Source: CAYJFX01 sp964370315 (GTDB lineage: Bacteria; Spirochaetota; Spirochaetia; Treponematales; Treponemataceae). Taken from it: a DNA stretch of 22,266 bases. Positions 20,588 through 22,266 of the stretch are shown piece after piece; within the stretch, counting starts at the first letter, position 1; the number at the start of each line of letters is the position of its first letter. The notes beneath the pieces were generated by a model. The model had not been told where the DNA came from, searched no databases, and worked only from the letters and a program-made list of their open reading frames with translations. Position numbers and translations under genes: made by a program. The stretch is taken from NCBI GenBank assembly GCA_964370315.1, contig CAYJIS010000033.1:1-22266 (forward strand). Reading direction: 5' to 3'.

Positions 20588-22266
20588 CTACTTTTGTTCG
20601 TAGATACCACCAGGTGCAATTGTATCCAGAAACACTTCCTTTGACATATATAAGCCAAATGGAACACCAGAGTTTTTACCAAAGCTTTGTGTTGAACCAT
20701 GTGCTGTGACTTTAAATGATCCACTGAGCCATGCTGGACTATTCCAATAGTTGTCAGTTATATGTATATCATTAAACTGAACAGAGCCTTCTCCGTAACT
20801 CGAATAGAAGCTAAGTATGCCTTGGAATGGTGCTTGTCCAGCAGGTGCAGAAGCATTGTTTGTATTAATTATATCCTCTGCTTCCCATGCTTGATATTTT
20901 CCTACATCAGCTTCGTATGTAACGGTTCCATTTAACTGCATAAAATACGGCCAATAATTAGAAAATTTATAAACATGATCCCATGAAGCAGGCCAAAAAT
21001 TATACCATCTGTCATGATCAATAGTACCCATACCACCTTGTATAACACTTACATCATAGTGTACAGAGCGATCTATAAGTGCGTACCGCATATTTTCTTG
21101 CATTGCTAAAAGTAATTCTCTATGTGTTAAATTTCTTGCGCCTTCTTTCATTGAAGAGCTAATAACTGTTGCATTATCAGTTGAAATTTCAAGTTCATAC
21201 ATTGCTTTTTTTGTTAAGATAAGTGCATCTCTATCCCAATAGCTAAAGCCTTCATGAGACTTAAACGTGCCACTTCGTATGTCCTTTTTTTCACCGGAAG
21301 TATCATCAATTCTTCTAATAACATAGTTTATAGTTTTATCTCTTTCAATTTCTAAAGCTGATGCCCCCGGAAGCCTAATTGCAGTATAGTACTTACCGTT
21401 TTCATCTTTAGCGCTACCACTGCTTGTTACAGTAAACGTATTTACATAATCTGATGCATAGTACTCAAAAAATTCCTTTCGTTGAGTATTTATGGTTAAG
21501 TTCATCGGAAGACCTGCATATATATCTGAATAATCAGATGTAAGTGTTAGAGTAACACTACTTGTAACGGCTTCAGCAATACCAAATTTATTTGCTCTTA
21601 TATTTAGTGATATAGAAGCCTGTCCTTCTTCATTTGGCTCTGTTATACTATAATCTCTAAGCTCAATACCTGAGTTTGAGGAAGCTGAAAGCTTTAAAGG
21701 CGCACCCTTTTCAACATTATAGAGATTTATTGTAAGAGGTAAATCATACCATTGAGAAGGACTTTTGCTTTCTGAATCAGTAATTTCAACATTCCAGCTG
21801 TTAGCTTCAAGACCTTCGTATATTTCTGAATATGCTTTATCATTTGTTTTTACAACACTATTTATAGCTACATATTTCTTTTCATTATTACCCTTTGAAT
21901 TAAATAAAACATATATTTTGGTTGGTACCTCATCGCTATATACTTCAGGGTCATATGAAAAACTTACAACAAACTCACCGACTTGTAATAAACGCTTTTC
22001 TAAAGCATTCATGCGTAATGTTGTACTTGATGAATCATGAGTAAATGTAAACTTCTTAGATCCATTAGCAAACGTTACATCAAGTGCGTCTTCCTCACCT
22101 TCTGTAACCATATATTTTTCAACAGTTGCAGTAACACTTGTGTCTATATTTTCAACATAGGGAATATTTAGTTTAAAATCAAAAGCTGCATCAAAACCAT
22201 ACCCAGTTGTGTCAGCAAGTTGTATATACCCGCTACTTGGGCCTGAAAACTTCATATTGGAAGGAT
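20588..22266 (-). CDS. large protein of unknown function, C-terminal part (cut by window edge)
   Basis: The frame runs off the right edge. The first ATG (22255) has no ribosome-binding site and is preceded in frame by Pro-Ser-Asn, so about 558 residues of a longer protein are visible. I do not recognise the family. Counting from that Met, the first half is beta-rich, low in cysteine and Ser/Thr-rich, like stacked Ig-like domains. Two stretches look alike and may mark repeat ends: VYSDEVPTKIYVLFN (105-119) and DYSDIYAGLPMNLTIN (241-256); AYSEIYEGLEANSWNVEI (141-158) also resembles the second. The last 180 residues are rich in Trp and Tyr (DRWYNFWPASWDHVYKFSNYW, 415-435, then ITDNYWNSPAWLSG). 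An extracellular or outer-surface location is likely from composition, but the signal peptide would be outside the window. No sorting motif or membrane segment is seen at the C-terminus. Confidence 0.75.
   Translation of the reverse strand, partial: PSNMKFSGPSSGYIQLADTTGYGFDAAFDFKLNIPYVENIDTSVTATVEKYMVTEGEEDALDVTFANGSKKFTFTHDSSSTTLRMNALEKRLLQVGEFVVSFSYDPEVYSDEVPTKIYVLFNSKGNNEKKYVAINSVVKTNDKAYSEIYEGLEANSWNVEITDSESKSPSQWYDLPLTINLYNVEKGAPLKLSASSNSGIELRDYSITEPNEEGQASISLNIRANKFGIAEAVTSSVTLTLTSDYSDIYAGLPMNLTINTQRKEFFEYYASDYVNTFTVTSSGSAKDENGKYYTAIRLPGASALEIERDKTINYVIRRIDDTSGEKKDIRSGTFKSHEGFSYWDRDALILTKKAMYELEISTDNATVISSSMKEGARNLTHRELLLAMQENMRYALIDRSVHYDVSVIQGGMGTIDHDRWYNFWPASWDHVYKFSNYWPYFMQLNGTVTYEADVGKYQAWEAEDIINTNNASAPAGQAPFQGILSFYSSYGEGSVQFNDIHITDNYWNSPAWLSGSFKVTAHGSTQSFGKNSGVPFGLYMSKEVFLDTIAPGGIYEQK

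Noticed and set aside
22253..22255. ATG at 22255 as the true start of the last gene
   Set aside because: No ribosome-binding site or signal peptide follows it and the frame continues upstream to the window edge.
1..22266. Defence island, prophage, integron or CRISPR system
   Set aside because: I found no transposase, integrase, nuclease-helicase cluster, repeat-spacer array or composition break; nearly all genes are core functions.

Overview
The window looks like a chromosomal core segment of a low-GC spirochaete, most like Treponema or a close relative. This rests on gene order. The run dnaG, rpoD, a coiled-coil C4 zinc-ribbon protein, rnpB, a membrane TPR protein, mreB, mreC, mreD, PBP2, rodA resembles what I recall of the Treponema pallidum region around TP0492-TP0501; I made this comparison from memory, not by a search. 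The DNA is AT-rich, and adenine-rich codons are common throughout. I see no insertion sequence, phage gene, CRISPR array or tRNA gene. Most of the window is dense housekeeping DNA, and it shows no obvious new defence or mobile system.

Layout. Positions 1-12905 are all on the plus strand: the 3' end of dnaG (cut by the left edge), rpoD (stop/start overlap with dnaG), the zinc-ribbon protein, the RNase P RNA gene in a very tight gap, a TPR protein, the rod-shape block mreB-mreC-mreD-mrdA-rodA with several 1-4 base overlaps or very short gaps, and a large radical SAM protein. That last gene has no ordinary start codon. It appears to start at an ATT overlapping the rodA stop. A 19-bp perfect inverted repeat follows. 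Then come a TTG-started secreted metallo-beta-lactamase-fold protein (12992-13810), a bidirectional terminator, and a minus-strand AMP-forming acyl-CoA synthetase (13941-15917). Divergent from that is the plus-strand run thiI, a NeuB-family synthase and plsC (16008-19088). Convergent to plsC is a minus-strand pair, a cob(I)alamin adenosyltransferase and a divergent CbiB-like membrane protein (19113-20495). After another terminator lies the C-terminal part of a large protein of unknown function (20588 to the right edge).

How the genes work together. DnaG, RpoD and RNase P form an information-processing block fused head to tail to the elongasome (MreBCD, PBP2, RodA), which builds the side wall. 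Acyl-CoA synthetase and PlsC serve lipid activation and phospholipid synthesis. ThiI makes 4-thiouridine in tRNA. The adenosyltransferase/CbiB-like pair points to corrinoid handling.

The best second looks are: the ATT start at 10317; the divergent promoter region 15918-16007, where both genes seem to be leaderless or nearly so; the lack of promoter space around rnpB; the CbiB-like protein that has lost the family's most conserved motif; and a transcription terminator written into the antisense of the conserved CobO C-terminus.
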